A stretch of 64,000 bases of DNA from Bordetella bronchialis (lineage in GTDB: Bacteria; Pseudomonadota; Gammaproteobacteria; Burkholderiales; Burkholderiaceae_B). How positions within the stretch are numbered: position 1 is the first letter of the stretch; each line of letters starts with the position of its first letter. The notes under the pieces are model-generated. The model saw only the letters and a program-made list of their open reading frames with translations. It did not search any database and was not told the DNA's origin. The position numbers and the translations under genes are program-made. Below are positions 58,881 to 64,000 of the stretch, piece by piece. The stretch lies in assembly GCF_001676705.1 (NCBI RefSeq), contig NZ_CP016170.1:2604001-2668000 (forward strand), given 5' to 3'.

Positions 58881-59236
58881 CCGTCGGGGGAGATGCCTGT
58901 CGTGTCCGGCCCGCTCGGGCGGTCCAGGGCCTTCGCCCTGGACTTCCGCGTCGTCTTCCTCGTCCGGCGGCCGAAGGAGCGGTGGGGTTTTTGCGGGTTT
59001 TTTGCCCGGCCGACCTCCCTACGGAAGCCCTCGCGCGCCCTCGGACGGGCCGGCCCCGCCAGGCATCTCCCCCGCCGGACTCACGGGTTGCCTTAGAGCC
59101 GGTCGCTGGGATGGTCGGTGTTCTTGGCCCTTCGTGGGGCGGGGGTTTCGGGTTAAGGAAGATCTTCTGTTGCCCGTCGTATTTGGGCCGCCCTGCGCGG
59201 CCCGAATACGCCTACGCAGTGGTGCATGCGGTGGTT

Positions 59237-59379
59237 GCTGGTAATGCGACGGTTGTCGGTGATGCTACGGGTGATGGTAATGCGACGTGTGCTGGTAATG
59301 CTACCGGTGCTGGTAATGCCACGGCTGCTGGAATGCGACCGGTGCTGGTAATGCCATCGGTGCTGGTAATGCGGAGGTC
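59237..59379. repeat. Inner minisatellite of copy 1: eight 17-18 bp units
   Basis: Eight units of the form GCTGGTAATGCNACGGNT (seven of 18 bp, one of 17 bp). The 17-bp unit (GCTGGAATGCGACCGGT) breaks any reading frame running through the array, which argues against a protein repeat. It occupies the same place in the element as the 17-bp array of copy 2. Confidence 0.9.
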
Positions 59380-59428
59380 GGGGAATCGGAGTGGAATTTT
59401 GGCCGCGCAGGGTGGGGGGTAACAAGGC

Positions 59429-59461
59429 GGTGTGGCGGGCCGCCCGCCGGCCCGCCACACC
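59429..59461 (+). other. Terminal hairpin 3 of copy 1
   Basis: GGTGTGGCGGGCC, loop GCCCGCC, GGCCCGCCACACC: a 13-bp perfect stem. The matching hairpin in copy 2 (61584-61617) has a stem that differs by T-A to C-G exchange, keeping the pairing. There is no T-run after it, so it is not a standard intrinsic terminator. Confidence 0.8.
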
Positions 59462-59529
59462 GTGGCACCTGGGCTTGCGGCGGATGCTGGCATAGGCGCC
59501 ATGCGCGCTAGCGCGTATGGCCGTCGCGG

Positions 59530-59558
59530 TTATCGAAGTCTGGCGTTCTGATTACAAT
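59530..59558 (+). promoter_or_regulatory. Candidate promoter of the DUF4260 gene
   Basis: TTATCG (59530-59535), a 17-bp spacer and TACAAT (59553-59558). The -10 is good, the -35 poor. It would start transcription near 59565, some 130 bases before the chosen start codon. Confidence 0.4.
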
Positions 59559-59697
59559 GATTCGACCCCTAGGCTCGGGCGAGATGCTGGCTCGATCGAG
59601 AGTGCGAAAACACAGCCGTTTATTCCGCCAAAAGGGCCATGCGCTGGTTTTCAACGGCTGCGAAACGGGGGGTGTAGTCATACCCAGGATTATTGTC

Positions 59698-60099
59698 ATG
59701 ATGACTGCAGTATCGGGCGGTGTTCGCGTTCTTCTTCGTCTCGAAGGACTGGCCATCCTGGCGGCGAGTCTGCTGGCCTATGCGAAGTTCGGCGCTGGTT
59801 GGGGGACGTTCGGACTGTTCTTTTTTGTGCCGGACCTTTCGTTCCTGGGGTATCTGGCCGGCCCCAGGGTCGGTGCGGTCTCCTACAACTTCGCACACTC
59901 GTTCATCGGCCCCGTGGCGGTATTGGCGGCTGGAATCTTCCTCTCCAGGCCGGCCGCGATTGTCGCGGGCATCATTTGGGCGGCGCACATCGGCTTCGAC
60001 CGCGCGTTGGGCTACGGCCTGAAGTACTCGGCCGGGTTCCGGTTCACGCACTTGGGCGCCATCGGTCGAAATGGGGTGTGTCAGTATTTTTGTGCTTGA
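59698..60099 (+). CDS. DUF4260 small membrane protein, 3' end displaced by an IS
   Basis: A small integral membrane protein of the DUF4260 family, function unknown. From ATG 59698 (the next codon is also ATG) it shows LLRLEGLAILAASLLAYAKF, FFFVPDLSFLGYLAGPRVGA, VSYNFAHSFIGPVAVLAAGI, IWAAHIGFDRALGYGLKYSA and FTHLGAIGR, which is the family end-to-end with about four membrane segments. An IS256-family element entered at 60073/60074. The frame now reads eight IS-derived residues (GVCQYFCA) and stops. Without the IS it would continue AAAGWAARAREVQNDRSA (61455-61511), giving 143 residues instead of 133. The conserved domain is complete, so the product may still work. It is the only gene between the two inverted composite repeats apart from the IS. 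Confidence 0.82.
   Translation: MMTAVSGGVRVLLRLEGLAILAASLLAYAKFGAGWGTFGLFFFVPDLSFLGYLAGPRVGAVSYNFAHSFIGPVAVLAAGIFLSRPAAIVAGIIWAAHIGFDRALGYGLKYSAGFRFTHLGAIGRNGVCQYFCA
60066..60073. repeat. Left 8-bp target-site duplication TCGAAATG
   Basis: TCGAAATG directly precedes the left IS end and recurs at 61448-61455 directly after the right end. Eight bases is the usual duplication length for IS256-family elements. Confidence 0.92.
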
Positions 60100-60102
60100 G
60101 GC
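60074..60102 (+). repeat. Left terminal inverted repeat of the IS
   Basis: Reads GGGTGTGTCAG then TATTTTTGTGCTTGAGGC. It differs from the right end (reverse complement) at three positions. Confidence 0.92.
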
Positions 60103-60145
60103 ATTAAAGGCCGGTCTATAAGAGCCCCAGCCCAGTGATGATATT

Positions 60146-61393
60146 TCAGCGATATGGATTGGTGAAGCGCTCTGCGTAGATGATCGCAAACTGGTTCATG
60201 GCTGCCTTCCACTCGTGAGTGGAACTGCCCCAGGTGCCGGTGATATTACGTAGCACCAGCCACAGCAGCTTGGTGGCCGCCTCGTCGGAGGGGAAGTGCC
60301 CGCGCGTTTTGACCGCCCGGCGCAGCTGGGCGTTGATGCTCTCGATGGCGTTGGTGGTATAGATGATCTTGCGGATCGCCGGCGGGAAGGTAAAAAACGG
60401 GATCACGCGGTCCCAGGCGCTGCGCCAAGCCTGCGCGATCGGCGCGTAGCGCTGTCCCCACAGGCCCTGTTCGAAGCGTGCCAGCTCGGCTTGCGCGGCC
60501 TCCACCGTTGGCGCACTGTAGATGGGCCTGAGCGCAGCAGCCACGGCACGGCGCTCCTTCCAGCTGGCATAGTCCAGGCTTGAGCGCATCAAATGCACGA
60601 TGCAGGTCTGCAACGTCGTGGCAGGGAATACGGCGTTTAAGGCCTGCTCCATGCCCTTCAGGCCGTCGGTGACTGCAATCAGGATGTCCTGCGTGCCACG
60701 AGTCTTGAGCTCGTTGAAGACCTTCATCCAGAATTTGGCGCCTTCGGTCTGCTCGATCCATAAGCCCAACACGTCGCGTGTGCCGTCGGCCAGGATGGCC
60801 AGGGCCAGATACACGGCCTTGTTTCTGACCACGCCGTCCTCGCGGATCTTCACCCGCAGCGCATCGAAGAACACCACCGGGTACATCGTCTCCAGCGGGC
60901 GGGTTTGCCAGGCTGTAACCTCCTCGACCACCGCATCGGTCACCGAGCTGATGAACTCTGGCGATACCTCAGTGCCGTACTGCTCCAGAAGAAACGCCTG
61001 TATCTCGCGCACTGTCATGCCGCGCGCGTACATCGCGATGATCTTGTCATCGAACCCCGTGAAGCGCCGCTCATGCTTGGGAATCAGGATCGGGGCGAAG
61101 CTGCCGTCGCGATCGCGCGGCACATCTACCGAGATGGCCCCGTCGTCGGTCAGCACGGTCTTCGAGCTCGTGCCATTGCGTCGGTTCGTTGCCGTTTCAG
61201 ACCGTTGGCCCGGTGCGTAACCCAGGTGATGACCCAGCTCCGCGCCCAGTGCCCGCTCGATCAACGCCTTCTTGAACGCCATCGACAGGTCCTGCACCGC
61301 CTCGGCCGTCATCGGCCCTTTGACCAATTGCTCGACCAACTCGGCAGGAATCGCCGGCAGCTCTTTAGGGGGATTCTTCTTTCGGGTTGCCAT
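60146..61393 (-). CDS. IS256-family (Mutator-like) transposase
   Basis: A DDE transposase of 415 residues. Catalytic residues visible are Asp177 in YPVVFFDALRVKIRED, Asp243 in IAVTDGLKGMEQALNAVFP and Glu351 in YTTNAIESINAQLRRAVKTR. The Cys/His element LQTCIVHLMRSSLDYASWKE is typical of IS256. Full length and intact, so the element may be active. Codes opposite to the gene it interrupts. Confidence 0.97.
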   Translation of the reverse strand: MATRKKNPPKELPAIPAELVEQLVKGPMTAEAVQDLSMAFKKALIERALGAELGHHLGYAPGQRSETATNRRNGTSSKTVLTDDGAISVDVPRDRDGSFAPILIPKHERRFTGFDDKIIAMYARGMTVREIQAFLLEQYGTEVSPEFISSVTDAVVEEVTAWQTRPLETMYPVVFFDALRVKIREDGVVRNKAVYLALAILADGTRDVLGLWIEQTEGAKFWMKVFNELKTRGTQDILIAVTDGLKGMEQALNAVFPATTLQTCIVHLMRSSLDYASWKERRAVAAALRPIYSAPTVEAAQAELARFEQGLWGQRYAPIAQAWRSAWDRVIPFFTFPPAIRKIIYTTNAIESINAQLRRAVKTRGHFPSDEAATKLLWLVLRNITGTWGSSTHEWKAAMNQFAIIYAERFTNPYR

Positions 61394-61418
61394 ACATGCT
61401 CCGTTTTCGACATGTTAG

Positions 61419-61447
61419 GCCTCAAGCACAAAATTCCTGACACTCCC
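61419..61447 (-). repeat. Right terminal inverted repeat of the IS
   Basis: Reverse complement reads GGGAGTGTCAG then GAATTTTGTGCTTGAGGC, matching the left end at 26 of 29 positions. Confidence 0.92.
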
Positions 61448-61511
61448 TCGAAATGCCGCCGCCGGCTGGGCTGCACGAGCGAGGGAAGTCCAGAACGATC
61501 GTTCGGCTTGA
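61448..61511 (+). pseudogene. Displaced 3' end of the DUF4260 gene (with right target duplication)
   Basis: Right copy of TCGAAATG (61448-61455) followed by 18 codons ending at TGA 61509-61511 (AAAGWAARAREVQNDRSA). Removing the IS and one duplication rejoins this exactly in frame with the 59698 gene after the residues GRN. It has no start of its own. Confidence 0.85.
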
Positions 61512-61583
61512 CGGCCCGCACACGAAATCCCAGATAGTAGGGCCGCGCCTATCCCTGGGATCCATGGCAAGGTACGGTGCCTA

Positions 61584-61617
61584 CGGTGCGGCGGGCCGTT
61601 GGCGGCCCGCCGCACCG
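61584..61617 (-). other. Terminal hairpin 3 of copy 2
   Basis: CGGTGCGGCGGGCCG, loop TTGG, CGGCCCGCCGCACCG: a 15-bp perfect stem. Compared with copy 1 the substitutions on one arm are matched on the other, so pairing is kept. Confidence 0.8.
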
Positions 61618-61683
61618 ACTTGTTACCCCCCAACGCGCGGGCCATGATTCCACTCCGATTTCCCGCCCACAGCATGAACCGCC

Positions 61684-61751
61684 GCATGATCGGAACCGCC
61701 GCATGATCGGAGCCGCCGCATGATCGGAGCCGCCGCATGATCGGAATCGCC
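61684..61751. repeat. Inner minisatellite of copy 2: four 17-bp units
   Basis: Four tandem units of GCATGATCGGARCCGCC type (starting at 61684, 61701, 61718 and 61735), with a partial unit before them near 61672. Corresponds in position to the 17-18 bp array of copy 1. Confidence 0.88.
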
Positions 61752-62112
61752 GCAGACCAACAACCGCGACATGTACCAACCGCGTAGGCGTTTTTGGGCC
61801 GCGCAGGGCGGCCCGAAAACGACGGGCAATGAAGATCTTCCAAATTTCGGGATGCGACCCACGAAGGGCCAAGCACGAAGATCATGGCAGCGACCGTGGC
61901 GTGAGGCAGGCCGTGAGTCCGGCGGGGGTGAGGGCTGTCGGGGCTGGCCCGTCGGAGCGCCGCGCGAGGGCTTCCGTACGGAGGACGGCCGGGCAAGAAA
62001 GCCGCAAGAAAATCAGTGTTTGTTCGGCCGCCGGAGGAGGAAGACGAAGCGGTAGTCCAGGGCGAAGGCCCTGGACCGGCCGACCGGGCCAGCCCCGACA
62101 GCCCTCCCCCCC

Positions 62113-62375
62113 GCCGGACGGCAATAGCAAGCCGCCCCGAAACGGCGCACCCCGAACGGCAATAGCAAGCCGCCCCCGAAACGGCGCACCCCGAACGGCA
62201 ATAGCAAGCCGCCCCGAAACGGCGCACCCCGGATGGCAATAGCAAGCCGCCCCGAAACGGCGCACCCCGAACGGCAATAGCAAGCCGCCCCGAAACGGCG
62301 CACCCCGGATGGCAATAGCAAGCCGCCCCGAAACGGCGCACCCCGGACGGCAATAGCAAGCCGCCCTAAAAACGG
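62113..62375. repeat. Outer minisatellite of copy 2: seven 38-39 bp units
   Basis: The sequence GGCAATAGCAAGCCGCCCCG recurs with GCAATAG at 62121, 62159, 62198, 62236, 62274, 62312 and 62350, so the period is 38 bp with one 39-bp unit (the second, with an extra C). Units differ mainly at CGAACGG/CGGACGG/CGGATGG. The last unit ends with a diverged tail. Confidence 0.93.
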
Positions 62376-62449
62376 CATCCCGCGCCAGACCCCATCAGCA
62401 ACCGTGCCGTCGAAAACCGCCCCCGACCCACGACATGCCCAGGACCCGC

Positions 62450-63193
62450 CTACGCAGCCCGTGACACGCCGGCGCCCTGTTCGGCCTGGTAGCGCTGTAT
62501 CACCGCCAGCGCCAGCGCATCGATCGAATCCGTCATCGGCACATCGAACTCGGGCCGGCGATCATGCGGAATCGCCAGCGGCAGTTCCGTGCAGCCTAGC
62601 GCCACCGCCACGGCGCCGCGGGACTCAAGGAGACGGACGCAGGCGGCGGCGGGTTCGTAGGCTTCGGCCAGGCGGTTGGCCTTGACCGCCAGGATGGACT
62701 TGGTGCAGTACGCCACCTGTTCTTCTTCGCTGGGGACCAGGCATTCGTACCCGTGGCGCTCCAGCGTCCGCTGGTACAGCCCCAGCCGCAGCGTCGCTTC
62801 CGTCCCCATCAGCCCGACCTTTCCCTGCCGTATGCCGCGGCGGTGCAGGTCTTCGACCACGGACTCGATGATATGCAGCACCGGCGCGCGCGATGCCTGC
62901 GTCATCTGTTCGTACCACAGGTGCGCCGTATTGCAGGGAATGGCGATCAGCCGGGCGCCGCTCTCGTTCAGGAAGCGGATCCCGCGCAGCAGATAGGGCA
63001 GGGGATCCTCGCCGCCGCGGGTCGCCGCCGTGCGGTCCGGCACGCGGGGATCGTTCAGCAGCACCGCGGGGATATGGTCCTGGTCGCGATCGGCGGGGGT
63101 AAGGGCGGAAAGCCGCAAGGCGAAGGCGGCGCCCGCCATCGGGCCCATGCCGCCCAGGATGCCGAGATAGCAGCCAGGATGCGCGTCGTTCAC
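62450..63193 (-). CDS. Aspartate/glutamate racemase family protein
   Basis: A cofactor-independent amino acid racemase fold of 247 residues. Both catalytic cysteines are present: Cys87 in IPCNTAHLWYE and Cys201 in ALGCTELPLAI, with the N-terminal GILGGMGPMAG. Members interconvert L/D-aspartate or glutamate, but substrate cannot be read from sequence. Starts at GTG 63193, overlapping the deacylase stop by GTGA, so the two are cotranscribed. Pairing with a D-amino-acid deacylase suggests D-amino-acid metabolism. Confidence 0.9.
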   Translation of the reverse strand: MNDAHPGCYLGILGGMGPMAGAAFALRLSALTPADRDQDHIPAVLLNDPRVPDRTAATRGGEDPLPYLLRGIRFLNESGARLIAIPCNTAHLWYEQMTQASRAPVLHIIESVVEDLHRRGIRQGKVGLMGTEATLRLGLYQRTLERHGYECLVPSEEEQVAYCTKSILAVKANRLAEAYEPAAACVRLLESRGAVAVALGCTELPLAIPHDRRPEFDVPMTDSIDALALAVIQRYQAEQGAGVSRAA

Positions 63194-64000
63194 TGCAGTG
63201 ACTCCGGTTTTCGGGTGGGCGTCAGCACTTTGCCCGGGCGGTTGGCGTCCGCGGCGCCGTCCTTCCATACCCGGCGGCCGTTGACCCAGACGCCCAGGAT
63301 GCCCTGGCTGACCTGGATGGGTTGCTCGAAGGTCGCGCGGTCGGAGACGCGGTCCGGATCGAACAACACCAGATCGGCATAATAGCCCGGCTGCAGCAGG
63401 CCGCGCTCGGCCAGCCCGTAGTTGCGCGCGGCCTGGCCGGTCATCTTGTGGACCGCCTGCTCCAGCGACAGCAGCGACTGCTCGCGCACCAGGGTGCGCA
63501 ATACATTCGTGAAAGTGCCCCATTGGCGGGGGTGCGGATGCGGATCGAAAGGCAGCCCGTCCGAGCCCACCATCGCCAGCGGGTGCGTCATGATGCGCTT
63601 GACGTCTTTTTCGTCGAGCAGGAAATAGATGGCGCCGGCCGGGGACAGCTTGCGCAGCGTCTCTTCCTCGCTGAGTCCCAGCTCCTGCATGACCTCGGCG
63701 AAGTCGCGTCCTTTCGCTTCGGGATAGCCCTTGGACCAGGTGATCATCGTCCGCCGCGAAATGCGCACGCGGTCCAGGCGCAGCATGGTGGAGGTCGCGG
63801 GGTAGGGATGGCAATCCAGGCACACCGGCTGCATTTTGCCGGCGCGCTCCATCAGCGCCAGGGTTTCGGCGGAGCGGCCGTGGTTTTTCTCGCCGGCCAG
63901 CTTGTGGTGCGAGAACACGACCAGGCAGTCCAATGCCTTGCCGATGGCCAGGGCTTCGTCCATGGCCGGCACGATGTGGTCGGCCTCGTCGCGCAGGTGC
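63190..64000 (-). CDS. N-acyl-D-amino-acid deacylase (partial, 3' part)
   Basis: The C-terminal ~270 residues of a D-aminoacylase of the amidohydrolase superfamily; the start lies beyond the right edge. Visible are FSHHKLAGEKNHGRS (metal-binding His region), MVGSDGLPFDPHPHPRQWGT with the catalytic Asp, QAVHKMTGQAARNYGLAERG and the C-terminal beta-sandwich (GYYADLVLFDPDRV, WVNGRRVW). These zinc enzymes release D-amino acids from N-acyl derivatives. Followed with a 4-bp overlap by the racemase gene. The open frame continues without a stop to position 64000. Confidence 0.92.
   Translation of the reverse strand, partial: HLRDEADHIVPAMDEALAIGKALDCLVVFSHHKLAGEKNHGRSAETLALMERAGKMQPVCLDCHPYPATSTMLRLDRVRISRRTMITWSKGYPEAKGRDFAEVMQELGLSEEETLRKLSPAGAIYFLLDEKDVKRIMTHPLAMVGSDGLPFDPHPHPRQWGTFTNVLRTLVREQSLLSLEQAVHKMTGQAARNYGLAERGLLQPGYYADLVLFDPDRVSDRATFEQPIQVSQGILGVWVNGRRVWKDGAADANRPGKVLTPTRKPESLQ

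Larger units (their letters stand above)
58751..59462 (+). repeat. Composite repeat element, copy 1
   Basis: A ~710-bp element also present, inverted and diverged, at 61584-62375. In order it holds: three tandem units of 42-44 bp (58751-58880; unit core GATGGCTTTCGAAGGTCG); a core with hairpin 1 (58922-58943, GTCCAGGGC/GCCCTGGAC, loop CTTC); a shared segment with GGAAGCCCTCGCGCG; hairpin 2 (59185-59203, GGGCCGC/GCGGCCC); an inner array of eight 17-18 bp units (59237-59379); the shared GAATCGGAGTGGAAT; GGTGGGGGGTAACAAG; and hairpin 3 (59429-59461). It follows livF on the same strand. I do not recognise it as a named family. Confidence 0.8.
58729..59697. other. Non-coding region between livF and the DUF4260 gene
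   Basis: This 969-bp stretch contains composite repeat copy 1 (58751-59462), a 12-bp palindrome CGCGCTAGCGCG (59504-59515) and a candidate promoter for the small gene downstream. Several long open frames cross it in different phases, but they run through tandem repeats, lack ribosome-binding sites and show no recognisable domain. Confidence 0.7.
60074..61447 (-). mobile_element. IS256-family insertion sequence, 1374 bp, complete
   Basis: The element is bounded by 29-bp imperfect inverted repeats (60074-60102 and 61419-61447; 26 of 29 positions match; shared parts GTGTCAG and TTTTGTGCTTGAGGC) and flanked by the 8-bp duplication TCGAAATG. It carries a single intact transposase gene on the minus strand. 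Size, ends, duplication and transposase all agree with IS256. The clean duplication and intact gene suggest fairly recent insertion. It interrupts the 3' end of the DUF4260 gene. Confidence 0.95.
61584..62375 (-). repeat. Composite repeat element, copy 2 (inverted relative to copy 1)
   Basis: Read on the minus strand from 62375 it has the same order as copy 1: seven 38-39 bp units (62113-62375), hairpin 1 (62055-62076, GTCCAGGGC/GCCCTGGAC), the shared GGAAGCCCTCGCGCG, the segment with CTTGGCCCTTCGTGGG, hairpin 2 (61796-61814, GGGCCGC/GCGGCCC), four 17-bp units (61684-61751), AATCGGAGTGGAAT, TTGGGGGGTAACAAG and hairpin 3 (61584-61617). By eye the core is roughly three-quarters identical to copy 1, with small indels. 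It lies downstream of, and on the same strand as, the racemase gene. Confidence 0.8.
61512..62449. other. Non-coding region between the IS and the racemase gene
   Basis: This 938-bp stretch is mostly composite repeat copy 2 (61584-62375, minus strand). Long open frames cross it on the minus strand because the 38-bp repeat has no stop in its phases, but they lack coherent domains and change frame relative to copy 1. Nothing recognisable lies in 62376-62449. Confidence 0.7.

Noticed and set aside
58763..59422. 219-codon open frame through composite repeat copy 1
   Set aside because: It runs through both tandem arrays. Parts of it (VLGPSW, GRPARP) also appear in copy 2, but small indels shift the frame between copies upstream of that segment, and no ribosome-binding site is seen. 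Non-coding repeat is the simpler reading.
59557..59697. Earlier start (59557) for the DUF4260 gene
   Set aside because: It would lie at the candidate -10 element and add a non-homologous basic segment. The conserved sequence begins just after the ATG pair at 59698.
61415..62359. 314-codon minus-strand open frame through composite repeat copy 2
   Set aside because: It is open mainly because the 38-bp unit lacks stops in all phases. It starts inside the array and extends into the displaced DUF4260 tail and the IS end.
62113..62375. CRISPR array
   Set aside because: Units are contiguous 38-bp repeats with no unique spacers, and no cas genes are nearby.
58751..62375. Composite transposon with the inverted elements as IS copies
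   Set aside because: The flanking elements encode no transposase and show no terminal inverted repeats or outer target duplications that I can see. The single IS256-family element has its own internal target duplication, so it is an independent later insertion.

Overview
The window is GC-rich chromosomal DNA. Gene content and order (folC-dedD-cvpA-purF; rpsB-tsf-pyrH-frr-uppS-cdsA-dxr-rseP-bamA-skp-lpxD-fabZ-lpxA-lpxB-rnhB; ppsR/ppsA; ratAB-smpB) point to a motile betaproteobacterium of the Alcaligenaceae, most likely Bordetella or a close relative such as Achromobacter. The genus is inferred from synteny and protein flavour, not from a database search.

Region 1 (1-14.5 kb) is part of a flagellar locus. 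fliFGHIJK run leftward as a tightly overlapping operon, and fliE is divergent from fliF. A second leftward operon, flaG-fliD-fliS-fliT-fliK2-flhX-ycgR, starts behind a near-consensus sigma-28 promoter. It carries the filament cap, chaperones, a second FliK-like protein, an orphan FlhB C-terminal domain and a c-di-GMP-binding brake. A membrane EAL phosphodiesterase lies between fliE and ycgR. Flagellin and motor genes are not in the window.

Region 2 (14.5-24 kb) is housekeeping: folC, a SPOR-domain protein, cvpA and purF rightward, then dsbB, marC, glnD and map leftward.

Region 3 (24-40 kb) is the large translation and envelope cluster: ribosomal protein S2, EF-Ts, UMP kinase and ribosome recycling factor, then undecaprenyl-PP synthase, CDP-DAG synthase, the MEP-pathway enzyme Dxr, site-2 protease RseP, BamA, Skp, the lipid A genes lpxD/fabZ/lpxA/lpxB, rnhB and a SpoU methylase.

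Region 4 (40-49.4 kb) holds the PEP-synthase regulator and PEP synthase (divergent), an AraC-MGMT fusion, a GATase, an NfeD/SPFH pair, a diguanylate cyclase, smpB and ratAB.

Region 5 (49.5-58.7 kb) is devoted to branched-chain amino acids. A valine-degradation operon (isobutyryl-CoA dehydrogenase-like, 3-hydroxyisobutyryl-CoA hydrolase-like, mmsB) sits behind an 18-bp palindrome resembling a LiuR operator. A VIT-family transporter follows, then a complete livJHMGF ABC uptake system.

Region 6 (58.7-62.4 kb) is the unusual part. Two diverged copies of a ~0.7-0.8 kb composite repeat lie in inverted orientation, one after the 3' end of livF and the other after the 3' end of a leftward racemase gene. 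Each copy has an outer minisatellite (42-44 bp or 38 bp units), a core with two hairpins conserved between the copies, an inner 17-18 bp minisatellite and a terminal long hairpin whose stem differs between copies by base-pair-preserving changes. Between them lies a small DUF4260 membrane-protein gene whose last 18 codons were separated by an IS256-family insertion (1374 bp, 29-bp inverted repeats, 8-bp target duplication). Region 7 (62.4-64 kb) has an aspartate/glutamate-racemase-like gene and the 3' part of an N-acyl-D-amino-acid deacylase gene that runs off the window.
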